64,000 nt of DNA, taken from the NCBI RefSeq assembly GCF_023243115.1, contig NZ_CP085081.1:2108001-2172000 (forward strand), given 5' to 3'. The stretch is from Sediminicoccus sp. KRV36 (GTDB lineage: Bacteria; Pseudomonadota; Alphaproteobacteria; Acetobacterales; Acetobacteraceae). Each line of letters begins with the position of its first letter. Position 1 is the stretch's first letter. Under the pieces are notes generated by a model. The model saw nothing but the letters and a program-made list of their open reading frames with translations. It was not told the origin of the DNA and made no database searches. Both the position numbers and the translations under genes were made by a program. Shown piece after piece: positions 44,618 through 53,255 of this stretch.

Positions 44618-46921
44618 ATGACCCGCATCACGCCGCATGCCGCCCATTGGGGCTTTTATGACGCCATCACCGAGGGCGGGCGCGTCGTCGCCGTGCGCCC
44701 CTTCGCGCAGGACCCAGTGCCGGCCAGCCTCATCGAGTCCGTCCCCGCAACGGTGCACAGTGCCGCGCGGGTGGATCAGCCCTATATCCGCAAGGGCTGG
44801 CTGGAGGGCCGCCGCGCGGGGCATGCGCGGGGCGGGGACGCCTTCGTTCCCGTCAGCTGGGACCGCGTGACACGCCTGCTGGCCGAGGAAACCGCCCGGA
44901 CCCGCGCCGAACATGGAGATTCCGCGATCTATGGCGGCTCCTACGGGTGGTCCTCCGCCGGGCGCTTCCACCATGCCAAGAGCCAGTTGCAGCGCTACCT
45001 CGGCATGGGCGGCGGCTACACCTACAGCATCAACGCCTATTCCTACGCGACGGCCCAGGCGCTGATCCCGCATGTGGTCGGCACCAATGAGGTGGTGCTG
45101 GGCCGGATGACGGATTGGGCCGCCATCGCGCAGCACGCGAGGCTGATGCTCTGCTTCGGCGGGCTGGCCGCGAAGAATGGCTATGTCACATCGGGCGGGG
45201 CCGCCATGACCTATGGCCCCAACATGCGCGCGGCCCGCGCCGCCGGGCTGCGCTTCGTGAACATCTCGCCCTATCGCGGCGACACGGAGGATGCGCTGGC
45301 CGCCGAATTCGTACCGATCCGCCCTGGCACGGATGCGGCGATGATCCTCGCCATGATCCAGCATATCGTGGCGCTCGGCCGAGAGGATCGCGCGTTCCTG
45401 GCCACGCATTGCGTCGGCTGGGACAAGTTGGCGCCGACGCTGACGGACAAGACGCCCGAATGGGCGGAGGGCATCACCGGCGTGCCGGCGGGCACGATCC
45501 GCGCGCTGGCCGAGCAATGCCTGGCGCAGCCCACCATGCTGACCGCCGCCTGGTCCCTGCAACGCGCCGATTACGGCGAGCAGCCCTACTGGGCGCTGAT
45601 CGCGCTGGCTGCGGCGCTCGGCAATATCGGCAAGCCGGGGCAGGGGGTGGCCTTCGGCTATGGCTCCTCCGGCGGGATCGGCAATCCGCGCCGGGAGATG
45701 CCCAGCATCTCGCTGCCCGCCGCGCGCAACCCGGTCTCCGACTTCATCCCCGTGGGCCGCGTGACGGAGTTGCTGGAGCGGCCCGGCGGCACGCTGCACT
45801 ACAACGGGCGGGATCTGCCGCTGCCCGATATCCGCATGGTCTGGTGGGCGGGCGGCAACCCCTTCCATCACCACCAGGACCTGAACCGCCTGCTCCGCGC
45901 CTGGTCCCGCCCCGAGACCATCGTGGTGCAGGAGCCCTGGTGGACGGCACTCGCCCGCCACGCCGATATTGTGCTGCCGGCCACCACCACGCTGGAGCGC
46001 AATGACATGGCGCATTCCTCGCGCGATCGCTTCGTGCGCGCCATGCACCAGGCGATCCCGCCCCAGGGCCAGGCGCGCAATGACCACGATATCCTGGCCG
46101 ACCTGGCCGATGCCGCGGGTTTCCGCGCCCGCTTCACCGAGCAGCGGGATGAGGGCGCCTGGCTGCGCTTCATGTATGACAAATGGCGCACGGCCTGCGG
46201 GCGCCTGGGTTTCGATGCGCCGGATTTCGACGCCTTCTGGGCCGAGGGCCATGTGGAAATGCCGCCGATCGAGGCGCATGAGGCCTTCACCCAGTTCAGC
46301 GATTTCGCGGCCGACCCCGAGGCGAACCCGCTGAACACCCCCTCCGGCAAGGTGGAGCTGTTTTCCGAGGCCATCGCGGGTTTCAACCGCGCCGATTGCC
46401 CGGGCCATCCCACCTGGCTCACGCCGCGCGAATGGCTGGGCGGCGCCGCGCCGGATGAGTTGCACATGCTCAGCCAGCAGCCGCCCACGCGGCTGCATTC
46501 GCAGCTCGACCCCGGGCCCATCGCGGCGCGCGACAAGATCCAAGGCCGCGAGCCGATCCGCATGCACCCGGAGGATGCGGCGTCGCGCGGCCTGCATGAC
46601 GGCCAGGTGGTGCGCGTCTTCAATGCGCGCGGCGCCTGCCTCGCCGGCGTGCGGCTGGACGCGAATCTGACGCGCGGCGTGGCCCTGCTGGCGACCGGCG
46701 CCTGGTTCGACCCGCTGGAGCCTGGCGTGCCCGGCAGCCTTTGCGTGCATGGCAACCCCAATGTGTTGACCGCCGATATCGGCAGTTCCAGCCTGACGCA
46801 GGGCCCCTCCGCGCAATCCTGCCTGGTGCGGGTGGAACCCTGGACCGAGGCGCTGCCGCCGGTGCGCTCCTTCGTGCCGCCCCTGATCGAGAACGGAGTG
46901 ATCGCGGAGGTGCCGGCATGA
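44618..46921 (+). CDS. Molybdopterin oxidoreductase, BisC/TorA-like
   Basis: The 767-residue protein from ATG 44618 begins in the cytoplasmic BisC manner, without a Tat signal or N-terminal FeS cysteines. AIYGGSYGWSSAGRFHHAKS provides the Mo-ligating serine region of the DMSO reductase family. NPFHHHQDLNRLLRAW, ATTTLERNDMAHSSRDRFVR and SQQPPTRLHSQLDPG are further family markers. The likely reaction is reduction of an S- or N-oxide such as biotin or methionine sulfoxide in the cytoplasm. It is followed, with a four-base overlap, by a PhoX-like gene. Confidence 0.9.
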   Translation: MTRITPHAAHWGFYDAITEGGRVVAVRPFAQDPVPASLIESVPATVHSAARVDQPYIRKGWLEGRRAGHARGGDAFVPVSWDRVTRLLAEETARTRAEHGDSAIYGGSYGWSSAGRFHHAKSQLQRYLGMGGGYTYSINAYSYATAQALIPHVVGTNEVVLGRMTDWAAIAQHARLMLCFGGLAAKNGYVTSGGAAMTYGPNMRAARAAGLRFVNISPYRGDTEDALAAEFVPIRPGTDAAMILAMIQHIVALGREDRAFLATHCVGWDKLAPTLTDKTPEWAEGITGVPAGTIRALAEQCLAQPTMLTAAWSLQRADYGEQPYWALIALAAALGNIGKPGQGVAFGYGSSGGIGNPRREMPSISLPAARNPVSDFIPVGRVTELLERPGGTLHYNGRDLPLPDIRMVWWAGGNPFHHHQDLNRLLRAWSRPETIVVQEPWWTALARHADIVLPATTTLERNDMAHSSRDRFVRAMHQAIPPQGQARNDHDILADLADAAGFRARFTEQRDEGAWLRFMYDKWRTACGRLGFDAPDFDAFWAEGHVEMPPIEAHEAFTQFSDFAADPEANPLNTPSGKVELFSEAIAGFNRADCPGHPTWLTPREWLGGAAPDELHMLSQQPPTRLHSQLDPGPIAARDKIQGREPIRMHPEDAASRGLHDGQVVRVFNARGACLAGVRLDANLTRGVALLATGAWFDPLEPGVPGSLCVHGNPNVLTADIGSSSLTQGPSAQSCLVRVEPWTEALPPVRSFVPPLIENGVIAEVPA

Positions 46922-48321
46922 TCGCGCGTCGTGCCCTGCTGGCCGCGCCGGCGCTGTTGCCGCTCGGCGCGGCCGCGCAAACCGCGTCCGCCGTCGCGCA
47001 GGATGACACGGTGGGGGCGGGGCTGCGCCGTGGCGTGCTGATCCGCTGGGGGGACCGCGTGACCTTTGACGCGCCGCCCTTCGATCCGCGCCAGGTGGAT
47101 GCCGATGCGGCGGCCGCGCAATTCGGCTGGGACGCCCGCATCGCGGCCATCATCGTGCCGCCCGCCGCGGCAGATGGCACCACGCGCGCCGTGCTCGCCG
47201 TGGCGCATCCCACGGTCGAGGCCGCCATGGCCTTTCCGGGCCAGGACCGGCCGGATGTGGCGGCGCAGATGCAGGGCGCCTCGCTGCTCAATCTGGAATT
47301 GCAGGGCGGGCGATGGATCGTGGTGGATGGCGGCTTCCAGTCGCGCCGATTGACCGCCTCCACCCTCTGCCGCGCTTCCGGCCCGCTGGCCGAGCAGGCG
47401 GGCGGCGCCGTGCAGGGCGTGCTGGGCATCCAGGGCGGCGGGGCCACCCCCTGGGCCTCCCTGCTGCTGGCCGAGGGCGACCCGGCGCTGTGGTCCGCCC
47501 GGCTCGGCAGCCTCGACCGGCGCTTTGTGCGCGGCGAGGGCTTTGGCTGGCTGGTGGAGCTGGACCCGCTGGATCCGCATTCCATCCCGGTCAAGCGCAC
47601 CGCCATCGGCCGCTATGGCAAGGCGGATGCGGCAGCCGCGCAGGCGCGCGGCGGCCAGGCGGTGGTCTATGTGGCCGAGCGCGGGGCAGGGGGGTATCTG
47701 TTCCGCTTCGTCTCCGCCGGCGCCGCGCGCGATGCCGATGCGCTGGACCGAGGCACGCTGAGCGTGGCGCAGTTGCAGAATGCGCGCATCACCTGGGTCG
47801 CCCTGCCGGAGGGCGCGGCCGCCAATCCGGTGGAGGCGGCGCGGGCGGCGAATGGGATGGCGTTTGACGCGCCCTCCAGCCTCTATTGGGATGCGCGCGC
47901 CAACCGCCTGCTCTTTTGCGGCGGCTTTGGCGTGCTCAGCCTCGTGCCCGATGGCGGCGATGCCGGGGCGCCCGGCATGGCGGGCCAGATGATCAACACC
48001 CAGCGCCTGGGCGCGGTGCAGACGGCCACGGCGGATGCGCGCGGGCGCCTGCTGATCGGCACGGATGCGGGCGGCCCGGTGGGGGCGCGGGCGCAGACGC
48101 TCTGGGCGGTCGAGGGCAACAACGCCACCGCGCTCTATGGCGCGGCGCGCGGTGCCGGGATCGGCAATGCGGTGGTCTCGCCCGATGGCGGCACCATCTT
48201 CACCGTGGCGCGCCGGCCCGGCAGCGAGCCAGGCTCGACCTTCGACCGCCCGGCCACCCGCTGGCCGGAATTCGAGCCCGGCATGCCGCCGCGCTCGGCC
48301 TTGCTGGCGCTGGCGCGATGA
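46918..48321 (+). CDS. PhoX-like (DUF839) exported protein
   Basis: The ATG at 46918 overlaps the previous stop. The 467-residue protein has an Arg-containing signal peptide (MIARRALLAAPALLPLGAAA). VRGEGFGWLVELDPLDPHSI then PVKRTAIGRYGKADAA matches the PhoX beta-propeller, as do VVYVAERGAGGYLFRFVSAG and ARGRLLIGTDAGGPVG. PhoX is a Ca2+/Fe-dependent alkaline phosphatase of about 600 residues; this version is shorter, so enzymatic function is not certain. The link to the molybdoenzyme upstream is unexplained. Confidence 0.75.
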   Translation: MIARRALLAAPALLPLGAAAQTASAVAQDDTVGAGLRRGVLIRWGDRVTFDAPPFDPRQVDADAAAAQFGWDARIAAIIVPPAAADGTTRAVLAVAHPTVEAAMAFPGQDRPDVAAQMQGASLLNLELQGGRWIVVDGGFQSRRLTASTLCRASGPLAEQAGGAVQGVLGIQGGGATPWASLLLAEGDPALWSARLGSLDRRFVRGEGFGWLVELDPLDPHSIPVKRTAIGRYGKADAAAAQARGGQAVVYVAERGAGGYLFRFVSAGAARDADALDRGTLSVAQLQNARITWVALPEGAAANPVEAARAANGMAFDAPSSLYWDARANRLLFCGGFGVLSLVPDGGDAGAPGMAGQMINTQRLGAVQTATADARGRLLIGTDAGGPVGARAQTLWAVEGNNATALYGAARGAGIGNAVVSPDGGTIFTVARRPGSEPGSTFDRPATRWPEFEPGMPPRSALLALAR

Positions 48322-48331
48322 TCCTGCCCCC

Positions 48332-48991
48332 ATGCTGTTGAGCGGGCCGAAAATCCTCGGCACCATCACGCCCTCCGGCAATACGGTGGTGGAGGCGGTG
48401 ACGCAGGCCGCGCTGCGCGATGTGCCCGGCGTGCTGCCCATCTTCGCGCGCATCCCGGTGCACGGCACGAGCGACCCCTTCCCGGACAGCTACGACCTGG
48501 AGGGCATGCTGCGCGCGGCGGAATTGCTCAGCCATGCGCGGCCCGATGTCATTCTCTGGAATGGCAGCAAGGGGGGGGCCATCGGCCTCGATCACGACCG
48601 TGACCTCGCGGCGCGGATCACGGCGGCGACGGGGATTCCCGCCACCACCTCCGGCCTCGCGCTGGAGGCGGCGCTGGGGACGCAGCGGATCGGGCTGATC
48701 ACCCCCTATAACGACGCCTATCAGGCCCGGCTCATCGCCGCCTTCGCCGCACGCGGCTGGGTGGTTGCGGCGGAGGACCATCTGGGGCTGTCCGACAACC
48801 TCTCCTATGCCGCGACGCCACGCGGTGTGATCGAGGCGCAGGCCGCGCGCGTGGCGCCGCATTGCGACCTGCTGCTGGGCTGGTGCACCAACTACCCCGT
48901 GCCGCTGATCGGCGAGGCCCATGCCGGCAAGCCGGTCTGGGACGCGACGCTGCTTGGGCTGCGCGCGGCGCTGAAGATGATCGGGGCGTAA
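48332..48991 (+). CDS. Asp/Glu racemase superfamily, maleate isomerase-like
   Basis: The 219-residue protein from ATG 48332 has GTITPSGNTVVEAVTQAAL near the start, DVILWNGSKGGAIGLDHDR, LEAALGTQRIGLITPYNDAY and CDLLLGWCTNYPV. These match maleate cis-trans isomerase and arylmalonate decarboxylase relatives. The C-terminal cysteine in LGWCTNYP is preserved, while the N-terminal nucleophile position reads NGSKGG rather than having cysteine. This suggests a decarboxylase-like or altered activity. It is preceded by PhoX-like and followed by a Bug receptor gene that may import its substrate. Confidence 0.7.
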   Translation: MLLSGPKILGTITPSGNTVVEAVTQAALRDVPGVLPIFARIPVHGTSDPFPDSYDLEGMLRAAELLSHARPDVILWNGSKGGAIGLDHDRDLAARITAATGIPATTSGLALEAALGTQRIGLITPYNDAYQARLIAAFAARGWVVAAEDHLGLSDNLSYAATPRGVIEAQAARVAPHCDLLLGWCTNYPVPLIGEAHAGKPVWDATLLGLRAALKMIGA

Positions 48992-49039
48992 TCCGGCACG
49001 TTTGATGCAAGGCCCCCTTCATTGATGGAGGTTTGGCCC

Positions 49040-50014
49040 ATGCGTCGTCGTCATTTGCCCCTGCTTGCGGCACCCTTCTGCCTTCCGGCTGTGCAGGCGC
49101 GCGCGCAAGCGGCCTGGCCTACGCGGCCGGTGCGCATCGTCGTCACCTTTCCGCCGGGTGGCTCTTCCGATATCGCGGCGCGCGTCCTGGCCGAGCATTA
49201 CTCCGCCGCCTTCAACCAGCGCTTCGTGGTGGATAACCGCCCCGGCGCCGGCGGCACCATCGCCGCACTCCATGTCTCGCGCGAGGCGCCGGATGGCTAC
49301 ACGCTGCTGCTCTCCAACTCGGCGCCCATCACCACCTCGCCGCCGCTGTATCCGCAGGCGGGGTATGATCCGCTGCGCAGCTTCACTCATGTGACCTATG
49401 TGGGCGCAGCCCCCGTGGCCGTGGTGGTGAATTCGCGCTTCATCCCGGTGACCGACATGGCCGGGCTGATCGCCTGGATGCGGGCGCAGCGCACGCCGCC
49501 CAGCTATGGCAGCTCCGGCGCGGGCTCGGTCGGGCATATCGTGGCCGAGATGTTCCAGCGCGCCACCGGCATTACGCTGACCCATGTGCCCTATCGCGGT
49601 TCGGCGGCGCTGCTGCCGGATCTGTTGAACGGCCAGGTGCCGCTCGCCTTCGACACGCTGCCCCAATATGTCGAGCATTTCGGGGCAGGGCGGCTGACCG
49701 GGCTTGCCGTCAGCAGCCCGGAGCGCAACGCCATGGCGCCCAGCCTGCCCACCCTGATCGAAGCCGGGCAGCCCACGCTGGTCGCGCTGAACTGGGTGGG
49801 GATTTCCGGCCCCGCCGGCCTGCCGCCCGCCGTTGTGGAGCGGCTTTCGGCCGAGACGCTGGCCGGATTGCAGACGCCGCTGGTGCGCTCGCGCCTGGCC
49901 GAACATGCTATTACGCCCACACCGCTCGGCCCCGCTGCCTTCCAGGCCTTCGTGCAGAAGGACGTGACCGAGATCGGTGGCATGATCCGCGCCCTGGGGA
50001 TTACGGCGGGGTAG
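49040..50014 (+). CDS. Bug-family periplasmic substrate receptor
   Basis: The 324-residue protein starts at ATG 49040, preceded by GGAGGT at seven bases; an ATG at 49025 is part of that region. A signal peptide (LPLLAAPFCLPAVQARAQA) leads to WPTRPVRIVVTFPPGGSSDI, then NRPGAGGTIAALHVSREAPD and GYTLLLSNSAPITTSP, all standard Bug motifs. VPYRGSAALLPDLLNGQVPL marks the ligand lobe. It is likely to feed the maleate-isomerase-like or aldolase pathway, but no membrane components are nearby. Confidence 0.9.
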   Translation: MRRRHLPLLAAPFCLPAVQARAQAAWPTRPVRIVVTFPPGGSSDIAARVLAEHYSAAFNQRFVVDNRPGAGGTIAALHVSREAPDGYTLLLSNSAPITTSPPLYPQAGYDPLRSFTHVTYVGAAPVAVVVNSRFIPVTDMAGLIAWMRAQRTPPSYGSSGAGSVGHIVAEMFQRATGITLTHVPYRGSAALLPDLLNGQVPLAFDTLPQYVEHFGAGRLTGLAVSSPERNAMAPSLPTLIEAGQPTLVALNWVGISGPAGLPPAVVERLSAETLAGLQTPLVRSRLAEHAITPTPLGPAAFQAFVQKDVTEIGGMIRALGITAG

Positions 50015-50024
50015 CGCCTGCCGG

Positions 50025-51005
50025 CTATTCCGGCTGGACGCCCGCGCGGCCGAGGATGCCAAGGCCGCGTGCCGTGGCCTCCGCGATCAGCGTGGCGAAG
50101 GCGGCGGGGCTCTCGTCCGTGATCGCCTGGCCGCCAAGATCGGCCAGCTTGCGCCGCACCTCCGTGGCCTGGGCCGCCTGTTGCACGCCGGCATGGATGC
50201 GCTCCACCTGCGCCGTGCCCAGGCCCTTCGGGCCCCACAGGGCAAACCATGGCGCGATGGGCGCCAATGCGGGCATGCCGGCCTCGGCGGCATTGGGAAT
50301 CTCCGGCGCTACGGAGGCGCGGCCAGGCCCCGTCACGCAATAGGCGCGCAGCCGCCCGGCCTGGATCAGCGGCAGGGCGGAAACCAGGGGTGCCATCATC
50401 AGGCTTGTCTGCCCGCCCACCACATCGGCCAGCGCCGGGCCGGTGCCGCGATAGGAGACGATCAGCAGCGGCACGCCCACCTCCAGCCGGAACATCTCCG
50501 TCGCCAGATGGCCCGAGGTGCCGAGCGAAGTGTTGGCGAAGGCGTGGCGATCCGGGTTGGCGCGGATTTCGGCCAGCAGCGCGCGCAGGTCGGCGGCGGC
50601 GAGGCCGGGTGCCCCCACCAGCACCAGCGGCGAGAGGGCGAGGCGCGCGATGGGCGTGAAATCGCCGATCGGGTCATAGGGCACCTGGCGCATCACGCCG
50701 CGCGCCAGCAGATGGCTGTCGGAATTGCACAGCAGGGTGCGGCCATCCGCCTCGGCCCGCGCCACCACCGCGGCACCGATGGCGCCATTGGCGCCGGAGC
50801 GGTTCTCCACCAGCCAGGGCTCGCCCAGGATCGGCGCCAGCGCCTCGCTGTAGATGCGCCCGGCGATATCGATGCCGCCGCCGGGCGGGAAGGGGACCAC
50901 GACGCGCACGCCGCGCGGCTGGGCCCAGGCTGTGGCCATGAGGGCTGGCGTGGCGAGGGCAGGACTGGCAAGCAGCGCGCGACGCGAGAGGGGATTCTGG
51001 ATCAT
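50025..51005 (-). CDS. Bug-family periplasmic substrate receptor
   Basis: The 326-residue protein starts at ATG 51005 and has a signal peptide (SRRALLASPALATPALMATA). VRVVVPFPPGGGIDIAGRIY, NRSGANGAIGAAVVARAEAD and YDPIGDFTPIARLALSPLVL place it in the Bug family. It is convergent with the previous receptor (11 bp apart) and shares a CATG with the start of the divergent aldolase. The two receptors differ enough to have different ligands. Confidence 0.9.
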   Translation of the reverse strand: MIQNPLSRRALLASPALATPALMATAWAQPRGVRVVVPFPPGGGIDIAGRIYSEALAPILGEPWLVENRSGANGAIGAAVVARAEADGRTLLCNSDSHLLARGVMRQVPYDPIGDFTPIARLALSPLVLVGAPGLAAADLRALLAEIRANPDRHAFANTSLGTSGHLATEMFRLEVGVPLLIVSYRGTGPALADVVGGQTSLMMAPLVSALPLIQAGRLRAYCVTGPGRASVAPEIPNAAEAGMPALAPIAPWFALWGPKGLGTAQVERIHAGVQQAAQATEVRRKLADLGGQAITDESPAAFATLIAEATARGLGILGRAGVQPE

Positions 51006-51720
51006 GCCTGACACTTCGCCATGCGACGCGCTGTTGCAAGACCTCGCGCTGGCCAATCGAGTGCTGCATCACGAGGGGGTGGTGGATGATTTCGGCCATG
51101 TCGCGCTGCGCGATCCGGCCGATCCGCAACACTTCTGGCTGTCCCGCGCATTGCCGCCCAACCTCGTCACGCCGGGGGATTTGCGACGCTACGGGCCGGA
51201 TGGCCGTTGCGAGGATGGCACGGTGCAAAGCTATTCCGAGGCGGTGCTGCATGCGCGCATCCTTGCCGCGCGGCCGGATGTGCAGGTCTGCATCCACCAC
51301 CACGCCCGCCCGCTGCTGCCCTTCACCCTGCCGGGCGCGCCCCTGCTGCGGCCGGTCTTCCACACCGGAGCCATCGCGGGGTGGGAGATTCCGCTCTGGG
51401 ATTCGGCGCCCTTTGGCGCCGGCGGCATGCTGGTGGATACGGTGGCGAAGGCGGATAGCCTCGCCGCGGCCCTTGGCCCGCATCGGGCGGCGTTGCTGCG
51501 CGCGCATGGCGCGGTCGTGGTGGGCCCGGGCATCGCTGAGGCCGTGATGATCGCGATCTACATGGCGGAGAATGCCGGCGTGGCGCTGGCCGCTGGCGCG
51601 CCGCACCACCCGGTGCCGAGCCTGGGGCGCGAGGAGGCGGAGGAGACTGCGCGCCGGCTGCTCACGCCCAACACCATCGCGCGCGTCTGGACCGGGCGGG
51701 TGGCGAAGCTGGGCAGCTGA
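51004..51720 (+). CDS. Class II aldolase/adducin domain protein
   Basis: The 238-residue protein uses the ATG at 51004, with GAGAGGGGA about nine bases upstream. It has NRVLHHEGVVDDFGHVALRD, then DVQVCIHHHARPLLPFTLPG with the histidine pair that binds metal, and LLRAHGAVVVGPGIAEAVMI with the third histidine. The fold is that of L-fuculose/L-ribulose phosphate aldolases and related decarboxylases. Substrate specificity is unknown. It is divergent from a Bug receptor, which probably shares its regulation. Confidence 0.85.
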   Translation: MPDTSPCDALLQDLALANRVLHHEGVVDDFGHVALRDPADPQHFWLSRALPPNLVTPGDLRRYGPDGRCEDGTVQSYSEAVLHARILAARPDVQVCIHHHARPLLPFTLPGAPLLRPVFHTGAIAGWEIPLWDSAPFGAGGMLVDTVAKADSLAAALGPHRAALLRAHGAVVVGPGIAEAVMIAIYMAENAGVALAAGAPHHPVPSLGREEAEETARRLLTPNTIARVWTGRVAKLGS

Positions 51721-51802
51721 GTGGCGGGTGCCGCCGAATATCCCGGCGCAGATGCGGGACGCCAAGCGGGCTTTCACCCTGTCGGAGCGCTCGGTGCCGC
51801 GC

Positions 51803-52237
51803 CTAGGGCGGGGCCACGGGCCTCTCCAGCGCGCGGACGAGCAGCGTGGCGCCATCATGCCCGGTCACCTCGATCGCGGCGCCATCCGGGATGGCACGGG
51901 CATCAACCGAGCGCGCGTGCCAGCTGCCATCCGCCACCTGCACGCGGCCCTGGGGCGCGATCTCGCTCAGCGCCACCCCCTGCAGCCCGGTCAGGATTCC
52001 CGCCGGGGCGGAGACATCGGGGCCGGGCTTTCGCGGCCGCCGCAGGAAATAGGTGGCGATGCTGCCCGAGGTACCGGCCAGGAACACGCCCAATTGCCCG
52101 GGCCAGGCCACGCCGTAATAGGACGCCGCGGCCGCCGCCGCCGTGCCGACCGCCATCCAGAGAAAGACGGTGAAGGGCGTCAGCATCTCCAGCACCACCA
52201 GGACCAGCGCCAGGATGGCGAGGATTTCCCAGCTCAT
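51803..52237 (-). CDS. NfeD-like membrane protein
   Basis: The 144-residue protein has an N-terminal membrane region (ILAILALVLVVLEMLTPFTV and a second hairpin) and a C-terminal OB-fold, seen as LTGLQGVALSEIAPQGRVQV then SWHARSVDARAIPDGAAIEV. This is the short form of NfeD, which pairs with SPFH proteins in membrane quality control. The stop of the upstream SPFH gene overlaps its start by four bases, so it is translated with it. The conserved pair supports the identification. Confidence 0.9.
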   Translation of the reverse strand: MSWEILAILALVLVVLEMLTPFTVFLWMAVGTAAAAAASYYGVAWPGQLGVFLAGTSGSIATYFLRRPRKPGPDVSAPAGILTGLQGVALSEIAPQGRVQVADGSWHARSVDARAIPDGAAIEVTGHDGATLLVRALERPVAPP

Positions 52238-53148
52238 GCGGGGTAGCGGCGTGGTGGCGCCGCCTCGGCCGGGGGTGTGTTATTGGCGGCGATCACCGCC
52301 ATCACCTGGGCGATCTGCCCGGCCATGGAGGCGGTTTCCATCGGCATGATGAGCGTCTTGGTGGAGGGGTTGGCGGCGAGTGCCTCCAGCGCCTTGATGT
52401 ACTTCTCCGCCACGAAATAGCTGAGGGCCGCATTGCCGGCCCCTTCGGAGGCCAGCGCCACGGAGGTCACGGCCTTGGCCTCGGCTTCGGCCAGGCGCTC
52501 GCGCGCCTGGGCGTCGAGGTCGGCGGCTTCCTTGCGGCCCTGGGCTTCCAGCACCACGGCCTCACGCTTGCCCTCGGCTTCGGCCACCACGGCGCGGCGG
52601 CGGCGCTCGGCCGTCATCTGCAAATTCATCGCCTCCACCAGATTGGCGGGCGGCTCCACCTTGCGGAGTTCGACGCGCGTGACCTTCACCCCCCAAGGGT
52701 CGGTCGCGGCGTCCAGCACGGTCATGAGCTGGCGGGAGATTTCCTCGCGCTTGCTCAGCGTCTCATCGAAGGTCATGGAGCCGATGACGCTGCGCAGATT
52801 GGTCATGGCCAGCGCCTCCAGCGCATTGGCCAGGCCCGCCACCTGGTAGGCCGCCTTCACCACATCCATCACGCGGTAATAGACGATGCCATCCACGAGA
52901 ACGGCGGCATTGTCCTTGGTGATGACGGCCTGCTCGGGGATGTCCAGCACGGTTTCCTGGATCACCATCCGGTGGCCGATGCGGTCCACCAGGGGGATGA
53001 TGAGGTGCAGGCCGGGATCGAGCGTGCGGGTAAAGCGGCCGAAGCGCTCCACCGTCCAGACCTGGCCCTGCGGCACGGTCCGTACGCCCATGATGATGGC
53101 GACGACGGCGACGAGCAGGATGGCGCCGGCGAGGATGAGCAATTCCAT
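52234..53148 (-). CDS. SPFH/stomatin family protein (QmcA-like)
   Basis: From ATG 53148 the product is 304 residues. One N-terminal membrane helix (LLILAGAILLVAVVAIIMGV) precedes the SPFH domain: VPQGQVWTVERFGRFTRTLD, PGLHLIIPLVDRIGHRM and VDGIVYYRVMDVVKAAYQV. A long helical region rich in Ala/Glu (AERRRRAVVAEAEGKREAVV) ends in IMPMETASMAGQIAQ. SPFH proteins form membrane-bound cages that regulate FtsH or NfeD-linked proteases. Starts farther upstream run into repeat DNA and are unlikely. Confidence 0.9.
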   Translation of the reverse strand: MELLILAGAILLVAVVAIIMGVRTVPQGQVWTVERFGRFTRTLDPGLHLIIPLVDRIGHRMVIQETVLDIPEQAVITKDNAAVLVDGIVYYRVMDVVKAAYQVAGLANALEALAMTNLRSVIGSMTFDETLSKREEISRQLMTVLDAATDPWGVKVTRVELRKVEPPANLVEAMNLQMTAERRRRAVVAEAEGKREAVVLEAQGRKEAADLDAQARERLAEAEAKAVTSVALASEGAGNAALSYFVAEKYIKALEALAANPSTKTLIMPMETASMAGQIAQVMAVIAANNTPPAEAAPPRRYPA

Positions 53149-53164
53149 GCGTGGTCTCCTGCGA

Positions 53165-53212
53165 AGGGGCCTTGCCCCCTCGCGCTCCCCCAGCAGGGGA
53201 CACGTCCCCTGC
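53165..53212. repeat. Intercistronic palindromes
   Basis: AGGGG (53165-53169) and CCCCT (53176-53180) form one small hairpin. A stronger one is GCAGGGGAC (53193-53201) pairing with GTCCCCTGC (53204-53212) over a two-base centre. They occupy the gap between the CoxL-like and SPFH genes on the minus strand and may be parts of a dispersed palindromic element or act on mRNA stability. Confidence 0.5.
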
Positions 53213-53255
53213 ACCCCCATTCACCGGGGATGCCAGATGCTGGAGCGGGCGGAGC

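Noticed and set aside
50020..50034. Small hairpin GCCGG/CCGGC between convergent Bug genes as a bidirectional terminator
   Set aside because: Only five base pairs and it overlaps a stop codon; too weak to list as a feature.
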